This document shows, one piece after another, positions 10,986 to 22,201 of a DNA stretch of 64,000 nt (its first letter is position 1; each line of letters opens with the position of its first letter). Under the pieces are notes generated by a model. It searched no databases and was not told the origin of the DNA. It saw nothing but the letters and a program-made list of their open reading frames with translations. Both the position numbers and the translations under genes were made by a program. The DNA is from Cervus elaphus (Eukaryota; Chordata; Mammalia; Artiodactyla; Cervidae). Location of the stretch: assembly GCF_910594005.1 (NCBI RefSeq), contig NC_057824.1:27369314-27433313 (forward strand). Direction: 5' to 3'.

Positions 10986-11352
10986 GGGCTTCCCTGATGG
11001 CTCAGATGGTAAAGAATCTGCCTGCAATGTAGGAGACCTGGGTTCAATCCCTGGGTCAAGAAGATCCCTTGGAGAAAGGAATAGCTACCCACTCCAGTGT
11101 TCTTACCTGGAGAATCCCATGGACAGAGGAGCTTGGTGGGCTACAGACCATGGGGTTGCAAAGAGTCGGACACAACTAAGCTACTAACACTTTCACTTTT
11201 GAGTCCAGGGAACCAGCCGGGATCAACTGAGAGTCATCAGCAGTCAATACTCCTAGCAGCTATGGGTACACTGGCTTATGAAAACAGGTCTGCATGAGGC
11301 ATCAAAAGTGTCCACCACAAGTGCTTTATTTACTAACACTTTCACTTTCATG
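10986..11352 (+). mobile_element. Bov-tA SINE carrying an internal insert
   Basis: The SINE runs from GGGCTTCCCTGATGGCTCAG to the CTAACACTTTCACTTT tail. The 9-bp duplication GTGTGAGTT lies at 10977-10985 and 11353-11361, so the whole 367-bp block sits inside one insertion site. A normal copy is about 215 bp; the excess comes from a foreign 131-bp piece at 11200-11330, after which the last 18 bp of the tail are repeated. Confidence 0.92.
11200..11330. repeat. 131-bp insert in a SINE tail, LTR-like, unassigned
   Basis: The insert is bracketed by the 18-bp direct repeat TACTAACACTTTCACTTT at 11182-11199 and 11331-11348. It is not SINE sequence. Read on the minus strand it begins with AAATAAAGCACTTG, a polyadenylation signal, followed by text resembling the R-U5 part of a retroviral LTR. 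I cannot name a family, and the LTR reading is an inference. Confidence 0.5.
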
Positions 11353-12380
11353 GTGTGAGTTAAGGGTCCAACTTCATTCTTTTACATGTGGCTATCCAGT
11401 TGTCCCACACTGTTCGTTGAATTGAATTGTCTAGGCTCCCTTGTAAAAAGTCAATTGACTGTGAATAGCTTTATTTTTGAATTCTCAGTTTTATTCTATT
11501 GGTTTATATGTCTATTCTGATACCAGTTCCACACTGTCTGGATTTCTAATAAACTTTGTAATAAGTTTTGAAATCAGGAAGTGTGAGTCTTCCAACTTTG
11601 TTCTTTTTTTTTTTTTTTTCAAGATTGTTTTTACTCTCCTGGATTCCTTGAATTTCCATATGCATTTTAGGATCAACTTGTCAATTTCATAGGACATTAG
11701 CTGATATTTTGATAGGGATTGCATTGAATCTATAGATCAATTTGAGGAGTACTGCCATCTTGACAGTATGAAATCTTCAGTCTATGAACATGGGACATCT
11801 TTCCATTTGTTTAGTTCTTCTTTAATTTATTTCTACAGTATATAGTAGCTTTTCAGTTCAAAAGTCTTATTCTTTGGTTAAAATTATTTCTAAACATTAA
11901 TTCTTTTATGCTATTACAAATAAAACTCTTTTCTTAATTTCATTCTCAATCTGCTGATTGTCAATGTATAGAAGGAATATAACTGCTTACTGCATATTGA
12001 TCTTTTATCCTGCAACCCTGTTGGACTTGTTTAGTAACTCGAATAGTTTTTTGGTGGATTCATTAGGATGTTTTATGCACAAGATTATGTCATCTTGCAA
12101 ATATAGTTCTACTTCTCCCTTTCCAATCTGGATGCCTTTTTTCCTGAAAACTGGGTGCCTGAATAATTGTCCTGGCTAGAATTTCCAGTACAATGTTGAG
12201 TAGAATTGGCAAGAGCAGAAATCCTTGTCTTCTTCTTGATCTTAGGAGAAAGCATTCAGCCTTTCACCATTAAATATGGTGTTAGCTCTGGGTTTTTCCA
12301 CAGATACCCTTTAACTGGCTTAGGAAATTCCCTTCAATATCTAGTTTGTTGAATGTTTGTATTGTGAAGCAAGTGATTTG

Positions 12381-12974
12381 TTTTTCTCTCTCGACACTGT
12401 GAGATTTATCTGTATGTCACTATAATTTGTAATGTCTACACTTGCTAAAGATTTTATAGGGGAGATAGAGGAGAAGGCTAAGTTGCATATCACTTATCTT
12501 CTTTAATGAAGTCTTGCTTATCTCTCTCACACCATTCCCCTAGTGCCTCTGCTACAAATCTCTCCCACAGGCAAACTCTCTCCTTGCTCATCCTCTTGCT
12601 CACAAAATGGGTTTCAGCAAAACAGAAATTCTCCTCTCTCTCATCCAGCTAGGGACAAGTATAGGAAGTGCGGAAGTCCATAGAAGAATTCCTTCATTCT
12701 GCTTGATGACAGAAAAAATAAATCATCAAAGGCTTCCTGAAGGGGATGCCTTTGAACCTATATTAGAAAGATGGGTAGTTTATTGCCAGGGAAGGGAGGA
12801 ATATATTTGAGCAAAGGTGTCCCACATTGTGCCCTGACATTAAATGAAACTGAATGTTGCCTGTAACAAGGTCCAGGTAGTTTAGACTCAATTTTTATCA
12901 CAAAGATCTTCTACTCACGTAGTAACTCACTATGGTTTCTGGTCTATAGACTGACTATGGTTTCTGGTCTCTAG
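12381..12974. other. Unique sequence with a 25-bp tandem duplication
   Basis: No gene is recognised. At 12930-12954 and from 12955 the unit starting CTATGGTTTCTGGTCT is duplicated in tandem with small changes. Confidence 0.5.
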
Positions 12975-13318
12975 AGTTGCCCTCTCCAATATGGCACCCA
13001 CTAGCAACATGTGACCATTTAAATGTAAGTTAATTAAAATTAAATAGTATTAAAAATTCAGTTCCTTGGAGGGAGGTTCAAGAGGGAAGGGACATATGTA
13101 TACCTATGGCTGATTCATGTTGATGGATATATGACAGAAACCAACACAATATTAAAAAGTAATTATCTTCCAATTAAAATAAATAAATTTTTAAAATTCA
13201 GTTTCTCATTTGTTCTAGATCCATTTCAAGTGATCAGTAGCCACATGGAGTTTGTGGCTAGCAGTATGGAACATTTCCATTATCATTTCAGAAAGACCTG
13301 TTGGGCATCATTGCTCTA
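12975..13318. mobile_element. MER5A-type hAT (Charlie) non-autonomous transposon
   Basis: The left part contains CCAATATGGCACCCACTAGC and the 'acatgtgaccatttaaat' core. The right part contains 'agtagccacatgg', 'tatggaacatttccatt' and 'cattgctctag'. These match the two halves of MER5A, including its AT-rich centre. It is split by an L1 3' fragment at 13064-13192. Confidence 0.75.
13064..13192 (+). mobile_element. L1 3' UTR fragment inserted in MER5A
   Basis: About 130 bp of ruminant L1 3' UTR ('ctatggctgattcatgttgatgg', then CAACACAATATTAAAAAG) ends in an A-rich tail. An 11-bp duplication, AAAATTCAGTT, flanks it at 13053-13063 and 13193-13203. Confidence 0.9.
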
Positions 13319-13394
13319 GCCCTGGAGGAAGGAAAGATAGAATGAAAGATGGCTGAGGGATGTGAACCCTGGGTGTAAGGAAAAGGCAGCTAGG

Positions 13395-13510
13395 CTTGGA
13401 GGTTAGTTGGCTCAGTGCCAGTTCTGGCTCTGCCACTCCTAATTCTTGGGGAAAAATCATTTCTCCTTCCTGGTTATCTCATGGCCAAGAAAATGAAACT
13501 GTTGGGCAAT
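13395..13510 (+). mobile_element. MIR SINE fragment
   Basis: The 'gttctggctctgccact' and 'aatcatttctcc' motifs are in MIR order. Weak but coherent. Confidence 0.55.
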
Positions 13511-13629
13511 GTAATCCTAGGAGCCCATCCAATGTTTTATAGATTCTATGGCTGTTTAGCAGGCAAGGAATATATTAAGCCATTTCTTGCAGATGTGGAG
13601 AAAAGAGCCTTGACTCAGAGAGAACACAG

Positions 13630-13790
13630 CTGTGTTCCAGGGCTACCCAGCTGGACCATCGGGCGAATCATTTAACCTCTCTGAACCCTATTTCCGCATC
13701 TGTAAAGAGGGGGCAGTTACTGGGGGGATGAACTGAGAGAATGTAAAGGAAAGCACTTAGAGAATAGACGAGCTGCCACGAGGTCACATA
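13630..13790 (+). mobile_element. MIR SINE
   Basis: ATCATTTAACCTCTCTGAAC, 'catctgtaaagagggggcag' and 'atgtaaaggaaagcacttag' follow MIR consensus order. Confidence 0.8.
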
Positions 13791-14204
13791 AAGTGGGAGA
13801 GTGACAGTAAACAGAGCTAAATGAGTTTATTTGCTGCAGGATTCCTTTAATACGCTGATGTGCACTGTGAATCTTTAGGCATTTTGCAAAATGATATGAC
13901 CCCAGAATTCCATTTTGTGTTTTAATTCTCTTAAGGAATGCTCACAGGCATTGGTTATGATTACCCAGAACACACTTGGGAATTGCCATTTGCAGAGATG
14001 GAGCCGTGGCTTGTACTGATGGCCGTCACCCAGAGTGGTCCCTGAACAGCAGATGACCTCAGGAAGAATGGGAAACATCAGGGTTGGATGACATCATAGA
14101 TTGCCTGGGTTGGGGGCAGGCAGCCACAAAGGAAACCAGCAAAGGGAAGGAAGAGGGTGGATCTGGGGGAGGTGCAGAGTGGCACAGAGAAGCCATGGTT
14201 ACTG
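13791..14204. other. Unique sequence, no gene seen
   Basis: No recognised repeat or exon. The open frame at 13875-14078 (minus) has no known similarity. Confidence 0.45.
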
Positions 14205-14530
14205 AACGTTAGATGCAGACGACAAGCCAGGCACTGACCTTGACGTTTCCACGTGCATCATCTCCCATCCTCGGAGCAGTTCTGAGAGGTGGGTGGTGTC
14301 ATGCCCATTTCATACTTACTTTTTATTTATTTGGCGGTATTGGATCTTAGTTGCAGCATGCAAACTCTTTGTTGGGGCATGTGGGATCTAGTTCCCCAAC
14401 CAGAGATCGAACCTAGGCCCCCTGCATTGGGAGCATAGAGTCTTAGCCACTGGACCACCAGGGAAGTCCCCCCATTTCACAGATGAGGAAACAGAGGCTC
14501 AGAGAGGGGCCAGGTCTGGAGTCAAATCAC
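14205..14530 (-). mobile_element. MIR SINE, split by a CHR-2 SINE
   Basis: Reverse MIR: 'ccaggcactgacct', 'gcatcatctcccatcctc', 'gaggtgggtggtgtcatg', then beyond the insert CAGATGAGGAAACAGAGGCT. The motif CCCATTTCA sits on both sides of the insert because it was duplicated on insertion. Confidence 0.82.
14313..14470 (-). mobile_element. CHR-2 SINE
   Basis: In reverse orientation: T/ATTT-rich tail first, then 'gttccccaaccagagatcgaacc', and the head box ending CCACCAGGGAAGTCCC. The perfect 9-bp duplication CCCATTTCA is at 14304-14312 and 14471-14479. Confidence 0.93.
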
Positions 14531-16265
14531 TCATAATTTTGTATCCTGATGTCTATTCTCTGAGTGTGAAATATTCTCTTCCTTTGTTAAGTTTCTGGAG
14601 GAATTGCTTTTCTTTTATAATAAAAACAAACCCCATTCCTCTCCCCAACAAAAAACAATTTACACATGTTTCAACATCTAGTAAGTAGGTGAGAGAGCTG
14701 GAATTTACACCCAGGGCTGCCTGAGCACAAAGCCCCCTTCCTAACCTTTCTGCCTCGGGGAACCTAAAATGTGATGACCCTGGAGCGTTAATCTTCTAGG
14801 GAATGGGGGCCCCATCTGCCTGCAGTTTATAAACCTAGTTCTGTCATCATCTGGCTTTTTCCTTATAGCTGAGTGAGCTCTTTTAAATGGAATGAGCTTA
14901 ATCCATGACCCTCCCCCAGTCTCTCCAACCTTCAGAGCTGATTCAAGAGGCCTCAAAAGCAGAGCTACAGTCAGCCTTTCATCCTCATCACCTCCCACTC
15001 CTCACTCCCCTGGGAGTCGCCAGCACTTACCAGGCCAGTGTAAAGCCTGAGATTTCAGGAACTGCTTTTAAGAGTCTGACAACACCCATGTCCAGAGCCC
15101 TCTAAGTGAATCCCAGAGACACCGGCTGTTCGGATGCAAGCCTGGGCTCTCAGCAAGGACTCGGAGGCAGGGCTTCCATGAATGGAATGTGTTGGTGGAT
15201 TATGCAGTCTCCATTTTGGGGACCCAATATGGATCAATTGTGATCAAAAGCAATTGTACCAATTTTTTTTTTTTTTTTCACAGATCTAAGGTCTTAAGGG
15301 CACTGAACCTTTGCCTGTGTGATGATCAAGCACAAACAGCAAACACAAACCCTCATGTCATGTCACCAGGACTTTGCCGTTTAAAAACAGGATGGCAGGT
15401 TGAGGGGGTGCTTTACAAAGAGAAAAGAGGGGAAAACATTGTAAATCCTGTATCCTTGTGACCGCTTTGGCTGAACTTGAAAACAGGCGTCCTCATTTGC
15501 AGTTAATTAGATTAACTCAACTGCGATTACAGATGGAATCCCTTGCTCCGGCAACATCCAGTGTTGGCTGGACATGTGTTATACTCTTGCCTTTAAACAT
15601 AACCACATGTATGACATATTTTGTTTTCTCTTGGCCATTGGGCTGGAAAACTATTAAGACAACATCTGCTTTGCTTTCCAATTGAATCAGGGGCAAAGAG
15701 CAGGCCTCTCTAGTGTCCTTGAGATTATGCCTGGGGAATCCAGTTACAGCCGCCAACCACTTTCCCACTCCTAAGAATCCAATCTGGAACGTGAGTTTTC
15801 TACTGGAAGCTCAGCTCTGAATCAGTCAAAAACCAAACTGCCTTCTGACCTTGGCTCCGGTATGTGAAGTCCACCCCGGTACATCCCATGTGTTTCCAAT
15901 TCACTATTGTAACCCTTGTCCATTTTTTATTTGTTTGTTTGTTTAGTGGTTCTCAACCCAATTTGAAATTATTTTATTTTCCGTGGCCTTGTTTTTCTCC
16001 CCAGTGAGATTTTCCCAGCCCTAAATATCTTCTCACACATCCCTCTTCCTCTGGGGCCAAGAACAGTTAACCAGCAACTTGATGAATATTTGTTCAAGTC
16101 ATGGCATTCCCCAGTCCAGGTGGAGAATGAAGTGAGAGTGAAGCATTTGGTGAGAAAGCCATTGCCTTCCCAACATCACAGTACCTCTGATAATATCAAG
16201 GATCTGAGTTTGGTATTAGTCAGCTAGGTGATGAATAGATTCAAGGGATTAGATCTGATAAACAG
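14531..16265. other. Repeat-poor unique sequence with a possible conserved element
   Basis: Nothing coding is recognised over 1.7 kb. A T18-type tract lies at 15262-15279. Bases 15440-15720 contain an ordered AT-rich segment with TTAATTAGATTAA, a typical homeodomain-binding text, beside CAACTG and CACATG E-box motifs. Such composition is common in conserved developmental enhancers, but conservation cannot be judged here. Confidence 0.4.
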
Positions 16266-16269
16266 AGTG

Positions 16270-18253
16270 CCTGAAGAACTATGGGTGGAGGTTTGTAACA
16301 TTGTATAGGAGGCAGGAACTAGAACCATCCAAAGAAAAAGAAATGCAAGAAGGCAAAGTGGTTGTCTGAGGAGGCCTTACAAATAGCTGAGCAAGGAAAA
16401 GAAGCGAAAGGCAAGAGAGAAAGGGAAAGATATACCCAATTGAATGCAAAGTTCCAGAGAATAGCAAGGAGAGATAAGAAAGGCTTCTTAAGTGAACAAT
16501 GCAAGGAGATAGAAGAAAACAATAGAATGGGGAAGGCTAGAGATCTCTTCAAGAAAATTGGAGATATCAAAGGAATATTTCATGCAAGGATAGGCACAGT
16601 TAAGAAAAAAAAACAGTAAGGACCTAACAGAAGCAGAAAAGATTAAGAAGAGGTGGCAAGAACACACAGCAGAACTATACAAAAAAAGTCTTAATGACCC
16701 AGATAATCACAAAGGTGTGGTCACTCACCTAGAGCCTGACATCCTGGAGTGTGAAGTCATATGGGCCTTAAGAAGCATTATTGCAAACAAAACTAGTGGA
16801 GCTGATGGAATTCCAGCTGAGCTATTTCAAATCCTAAAAGATGATTATATGAAAGTGCTGCACTCAATATATCAGCAAATTTGGAAAACTCAACAGTGAC
16901 CACAGGACTGGAAAAGGTCAGTTTTCATTCCAATCCCAAGGAAGGGCAATGCCAAAGAATGTTCAAACTACTATACAATTGCACTCATCTCACATGCTAG
17001 CAAGGTTATGCTCAAAATCCTTCTAGCTAGGCTTCAGCAGTATGTCAGTCAAGAATTTCCAGATGTAAAAATGGGGCTTAGGAAAAGCAGAGGAACCAGA
17101 GATCAAATTGCCAACATTCGTTGGATCATTGAGAAAGCAAGGGGAATTCCAGAAAAACATCTACTTCTGCTTCATTTACTACACTAAAGCCCTTGACTCT
17201 GTATCACAACAAACTGCAAAATTCTTGAAGAGATGGGAATACCAGGCCACCTTACCTGTCTCCCAAGAAACCTGTATACAGGTCAAGAAGCAACAATTAG
17301 AACCTTACATGGAACAACTGACTGGTTCAAAATTGGGAAAGGAATATGACAAGGCTGTGTATTGTCACCCTGTTTATTTAACTTATATGGGGTGTACATC
17401 ATGTGAAATGCCAGGCTGGATGAATCACAAGTTGGAATCAAGATTGCGGGAGAAATACCAACCACCTCAGATATGCAGCTGATACCAATCTAATGGCAGA
17501 AAGCAAAGAGGAATTAAAAAGCCTCTTGATGATGGTAAAAGAGGATAATGAAAAAGATGGATTAAAGCTAAACATTCAAAAAGGTAAGACCATGGCACAT
17601 GGTCCCATCGCTTCATGGCAAATGGAAGGAGAAAAGTGGAAGCAGTGACAGATTTTCTTTTCATGGGCTCCAAAATCACTGCTGACGGTGGCTGCAGCCA
17701 TGAAATTAAAAGACAGTTGCTCCTTGTAAGGAAAGCTATGACAAACCTAGACAGCATGTTAAAAAGCAGAAATATCACTTTGCTGACAGAGGTATAGTCA
17801 AACTATGGTTTTTCCAGTAGTCATGTATGGATGTGAGCTGGACCATAAAGAAGGCTGAGTGCAGAAGAGTTGATACTCTCAAACTGTGGTGCTGGAGAAG
17901 ACTCTTGAGAGTACCTTGGGCAACAAAGAGATCAAAGCAGCCAATCTTAAAGGAAATCAACCCTGAATATTCATTGGAAGGACTGATGCTGCAGCTGAAG
18001 CTCCAATACTTTGGCCACCTGATGCAAAGAGCCGACTCATCGGAAAAGACCCTGATACTGGGAAAAATTGAAGGCAGGAGGAGATGGGGGCGACAGGGGA
18101 TGAGATGTTTGGTTGGTATCACCGACTCAATGAACATGAATTTGAGCAAACTCCAGGAGATAGTGACAGACATGGAAGGTTGGCGTGCTGCAGTCCATGG
18201 GGGGGTCACAAAGAGTTGGACATGACTCAGCTACCGAACAACAACCAACAATA
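16270..18253 (+). mobile_element. BovB LINE, about 2 kb, 5'-truncated and decayed
   Basis: The longest BovB in the window starts inside the ORF and runs to the 3' tail. The RT region is readable in pieces: NKTSGADGIPAELFQ (about 16789-16833) and the C-terminal 'EYSLEGLMLQLKLQYFGHLM' segment (17965-18024). Frameshifts and stops break the frame repeatedly. At the RT catalytic box the sequence reads YAAD, not YADD (Ala codon 17478-17480), so the first active-site Asp is lost. The end carries CAAAGAGTTGGACATGACTC and a CAA-rich tail. BovB is an RTE-clade LINE that entered ruminant ancestors by horizontal transfer, as established for the family. Confidence 0.92.
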
Positions 18254-18319
18254 GCATCTTTTACCCTTGCTATGCCTCTCCTCGCCCATACTACCACCCC
18301 ATCTCCTTACTATCCCCTC

Positions 18320-18447
18320 CCGTTTTTTAATTTTTGCCGTACCACAGGACTTATGGGATCTTAGTTCCTTAACCAGCAATGGAAACCATGCCCCCGGCAT
18401 TGGAAAAGCAGAGTCTTAACCATTGAACTGCCAGGGAAGCTCCCCTC
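18320..18447 (-). mobile_element. CHR-2 SINE
   Basis: T-rich tail, 'cttatgggatcttagttcc', and the terminal box CTGCCAGGGAAGCTCCC. TCCCCTC occurs at both edges and may be the target duplication. Confidence 0.85.
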
Positions 18448-19017
18448 TTTTCTTTTTTAACAGAATACCTCTGGGCTTAGAACTAAGGACAGCTACCAAG
18501 ACCAACTAGGATTTAATGACTTTGTTTGGTTTTCTGAACGCATCATTTTTTTTCCAAATAATAGTCGTGGCTCTCCATTTATGGTGGGGGTAGTAAGTTT
18601 CCTTTAAAAAATTTAAGTTCAAGTGTATTGTTTTAGGCAAAAAATGTAAAAGTGCAGGTGAAATGAAGCCAAAATTTTGAAGACAGTACCTGTGTGATTG
18701 ACATTTGGGAATGAATGAAAATTCGAATGTCTGAAAGCAGCCTAGGTGTACATTCATCCCTGGGAATAGCTGCTTTGAGTTCTGTTTGCCAGTGTCTTGT
18801 GAAAGGCAATTCAGCAAAAAGCACTCTATTTTCCTCTCTTCCCTAATATAATTTAGGTCTGTGCCATTAAACCTTACCTCCTAACTTCCTCCCCTTCTTC
18901 TTTTCCCAAGGCTGCCTTTATTGTCCAGAAAGAGACCCAGAAAGATGGGGGACTTGGAACAATATTAGGGCTAACGGAGACAAAACTAGCCACTCAGGAC
19001 CCTGGGAGGAAATACCT
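18448..19017. other. Unique sequence, no gene seen
   Basis: Two overlapping minus-strand frames (18506-18824) have no recognisable similarity. Confidence 0.45.
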
Positions 19018-19031
19018 AGAGCTATAATCTT

Positions 19032-19252
19032 GCATGCATGCTTAGTCGCTTCAGTTGTGTCCAACTCTTTGCGACCCTATGGATTGTAGCCGACCAGACT
19101 CCTCTGTCCATGGGATTCTCCAGGCAAGAATACTGGAGTGGGTTGCCATGCCCTCCTCCAGGGGATCTTCCCAACCCAGGGATCAAACTGGTGTCTCCTG
19201 CGGCTGCTGCATTGCTGGCGGATTCTTTACCACTGAGCCACTGGGGGAGCCC
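19032..19252 (-). mobile_element. Bov-tA SINE
   Basis: A full-length reverse copy from 'gcatgcttagtcgcttcag' to CCACTGGGGGAGCCC. A 14-bp duplication with one mismatch, AGAGCTATMATCTT, lies at 19018-19031 and 19253-19266. Confidence 0.94.
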
Positions 19253-19266
19253 AGAGCTATCATCTT

Positions 19267-20720
19267 AGCTGAAGCCTAAACTGCAAACAAATTGTTCCCT
19301 TTTCTGGAAGGAAGGTCGCCATCAGTCATTAGAATTCAGGGTTCTAAATGTTCCCTAAGAAGGTCTCAGAAGGTCCTAGACTTTCCACCAGGAATGAATC
19401 GTGGCCGTGGAGTTCTGACCCTTGGTTTTCTGCCACACACACCTGGTCAGTTAATAATGCAGCAAGTTAATAATTAAAGTGAGGGTTATGCGATCCTTAA
19501 AGATGCAGACTTTCTTGTTCCCGTCTTCCCTTGAAGAATGCCGTCACCATCAAAATTGGCTGGATCTCCCAGACGTCTCTGTGCTTACCTGTGTCATAAG
19601 CACAGGGAACGGTAGAGGCTGCTTCTTTGTCTGTGCCCACACCAAACTTGGAGCTTATGCATACAGGGCCCAAGTCTATCTGGTTCATCTCCTACCTTCA
19701 GAATCTGTCATGTTTAAGTTAGTCCATATTTCTACCCCTCCTGTCTCTTATCTTCCCCATATCTCTTTTTAGCAACTAGGCTCAGAATGGGTAGATCCAG
19801 TGCTCTGTTTATAAGTTAGGAAGCAAGAATTCTGGAATGGCTGTGTGATTTTAAGCATGTTACTTAACTTCTCTGACTCACAGGAGTGTTGTTAAATTTA
19901 GATTGAATAAAGGAACAGATGTAAGAGCTCTGTGGGAAGTTAGAAGATTTATAAGATGAAAAAGGTCTGTTCAGAGAGCAAGATTTCAAGTCACCTTCAT
20001 GACCAATAGCAGTTAGAAGCCCCTAGATTAAGACTCCTCCCAGCCAGAAATAAGATGGGGAACTTGCAGTGTTTGCAGCATTTTTAATGATTTTGTTTTT
20101 TAAAGATGGGTCCCATTTACATTTTTCAAAGCATAGTAAATACTCTTCATCGGTAACTATCCATGATGGTTTTGAGTGGTTGTTTTCACCACTCTTTTTA
20201 TATGTGTAAACCACCCTCTCCCATTCCCAGTCCATGTGAATAAAATGGTCTTGATTGGCTGCAGATGTGGTCATGTGACTCAGAATTGGCCGATTAGATC
20301 ATCATATCCCCCCTCCCATAAGGTATTGGCCCAGGTAGGAATATGGCATTCAGATTGGGCCAATGAGATGCAACAGTTTTACAAGAATTTCTGAGATGCC
20401 CCCATGTTCCTTTCCCATAAATCAAAACCTAGCTTCATTATGGGGCTGAAGCTGCTGAAGACCTCATGTCAGCAGGAAGAGAGAATTTGTCTGAGGATGG
20501 ACAGCTAGAAGTGGAACAAGAGATAGAGACAGAGTTGTGATTTTAATATGTGAGTCCTTGCACCCAACTGCGCCTGAATCATTGAACTTTTTGATGATAT
20601 GAGATGTAAGTTGTATTGTTTTTGTTTTTTTTTCCTGAAGATACTTCGGTATGAGTTTTGTGTCACTTGCAATGAAAACAGAGTCCTGACTGACTACACT
20701 ATTCACATCCTTGTCAAGAG
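19267..20720. other. Mostly unique sequence; MIR trace and an unassigned old repeat
   Basis: Bases 19800-19950 contain a plus-strand MIR trace ('gttacttaacttctctgactc'). Bases 20170-20590 contain two CCAAT-type motifs and text that recalls an old LTR-like mammalian repeat, but I cannot assign a family. No exon recognised. Confidence 0.4.
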
Positions 20721-20728
20721 CTGTTCCT

Positions 20729-21003
20729 TTAAAAAATTTTTTTTCATTTTTTTTATTTTAATTTATTTTTGGCTGCACTGGGTCTTTGTTGCTGTGTGCA
20801 GGCTTTCATTGCTGTATCTCCTCTTGTGGGGCACCAGCTCTAGGCACTTGGGCTTCAGTCGTTACAGCAGCACGTGGACTCAGTAGTGGTGGGGCGTGGG
20901 CTTTGTTGCTCTTGGTGTGTGGACTCTTTCCAGACCAGGGATGAACCCATGTCCCCTGCTTTAGCAGGTGGATTCTCAGCCAGTGGACCACCAGGGAAAT
21001 CCT
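20729..21003 (-). mobile_element. CHR-2 SINE, long form
   Basis: Starts with a T-rich tail, then GGCTGCACTGGGTCTTTGTT, the repeated 'gtggggc...gggctt' modules, and the terminal box CCACCAGGGAAATCC. CTGTTCCT flanks it at 20721-20728 and 21004-21011. Confidence 0.9.
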
Positions 21004-21070
21004 CTGTTCCTCTCTCAATGTTCACTGTTTCCAGCCTCAAGTCCCATCTGAACCCACTGACCCATGGCAA

Positions 21071-21662
21071 TATTTTTTAAAATGCATCTTATTGAAGTAT
21101 AGCTGATTTACAATGTTGGGATAGTTTCTAGGGTATGGCAAAGTGATTCATACATATATGTTCTTTTTCATATTCTTGTCTGTTATGGTTGACCACAGGA
21201 TATTGGGTATAGTTCCCTGTGCTATACATTAGGACATTGTTGTTTATCCATGTTATATATAATAGTTTGCATCTGCTAAACGCAAACTCCCAACCATCCC
21301 CCTCTTCCCCCTCTCCCTTGGCAACCACAAATCTGTTCTCTGTCTGTCGGTTTCATAGATAAGTTCAGTTATGTCATATTTTAGATTCCATATATAAGTG
21401 ATATCTTATGGCATTTGCCTTTCTTTTTCTGACTTCACTTTGTGTGATAATCTCTAGTTGCATCCGTGTTGCTGCACATGGCATTTTTTCATTCTTTTTT
21501 ATGCCTGAGTAGTATTCCACTGTGTGTTTCCACCACATCTTCTTTATCCATTCATCCGTTAATGGACACTGAGGTTGCTTCCATGTCTTGGCTATTGTAA
21601 ATAATGCTGCGATGAACACTGGGGTGCATGTATCTTTTCAAGTTATAGCTTTGTCCACATAG
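21071..21662 (-). mobile_element. L1 LINE 3' end
   Basis: Artiodactyl L1 in reverse: 3' UTR with 'ttgaagtatagctgatttacaatgtt' and 'gttccctgtgctatacat', then the ORF2 end translating to MFIAALFTIAKTWKQPQCP. Frame shattered upstream. Confidence 0.88.
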
Positions 21663-21764
21663 GAGTGACCCACTGAAATTATTATCTTAATTTCCAATTT
21701 TTTGCATCTATTTTAGCACCACAAAGATGGTGGGAGCCACCTATCACGTTTTTCCAGCACTTTC

Positions 21765-21895
21765 AAAGGATTTTCACAGGTGCTATGCCATATAAGCCTA
21801 TATTATCCACTTTACAGATGAGAAAACCAAGGATCAGAAAACTGAAGTAACTTTGTGCTCTAGGCTACACAATTAACAGGTTGTATGTGGTCTCC
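21765..21895 (-). mobile_element. MIR SINE
   Basis: Motifs CAGATGAGAAAACCAAGGAT, 'gaagtaactttg' and 'ctacacaattaacag' are in reverse MIR order. Confidence 0.7.
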
Positions 21896-22040
21896 AGCCA
21901 AGGGCTTCTGCTTCTCAAGAGTATGTTCTTTCATACTTAGCAGTGGCAGATGGTTTAAGGGTCTGAGGAGATGTGGGTACCACTCTCCCAAGAACAAGAT
22001 AGTGTCTTCACAATACCCAATGTTCTTCTTCCTACAGCCT

Positions 22041-22125
22041 CATTCAGTTCAGTTCAGTTCAGTCGCTCAGTCATGTCCGACTCATTGCGACCCCATGGAC
22101 TACAGCACTCCAGGCTTCCCTGTCC
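22041..22125 (-). mobile_element. Tail-only BovB fragment
   Basis: About 85 bp of BovB tail: the (CAGTT)n repeat followed by TCATTGCGACCCCATGGAC. CCTCATT appears on both sides and may be a short target duplication. Confidence 0.85.
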
Positions 22126-22201
22126 TCATTACCTGTCCCCAGAGGCTAATTTTCTGTTTGGAGAAGCAGATGCTCAATAAGCTCCTAATAGTGTCAAGAC
22201 T

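Larger units (their letters stand above)
7836..12380 (-). mobile_element. Old L1M LINE, ORF2 and 3' region, host of three later insertions
   Basis: In reverse orientation a typical L1M 3' UTR (from about 7845) leads into a decayed ORF2 that can be followed to about 12380. Diagnostic pieces are 'ccactaatcccctgtctctatagatttgcc', AGGAGTGGAATTGTTGAG, TTTGATTTGCATTTCCCTGA, and, after the inserts, 'aagggtccaacttcattcttttac' and 'gatagggattgcattgaatct'. The reading frame carries many stops. Three later insertions lie inside it: a mariner MITE at 8342-8413, a young L1 at 9048-10941 and a Bov-tA at 10986-11352. Confidence 0.87.
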
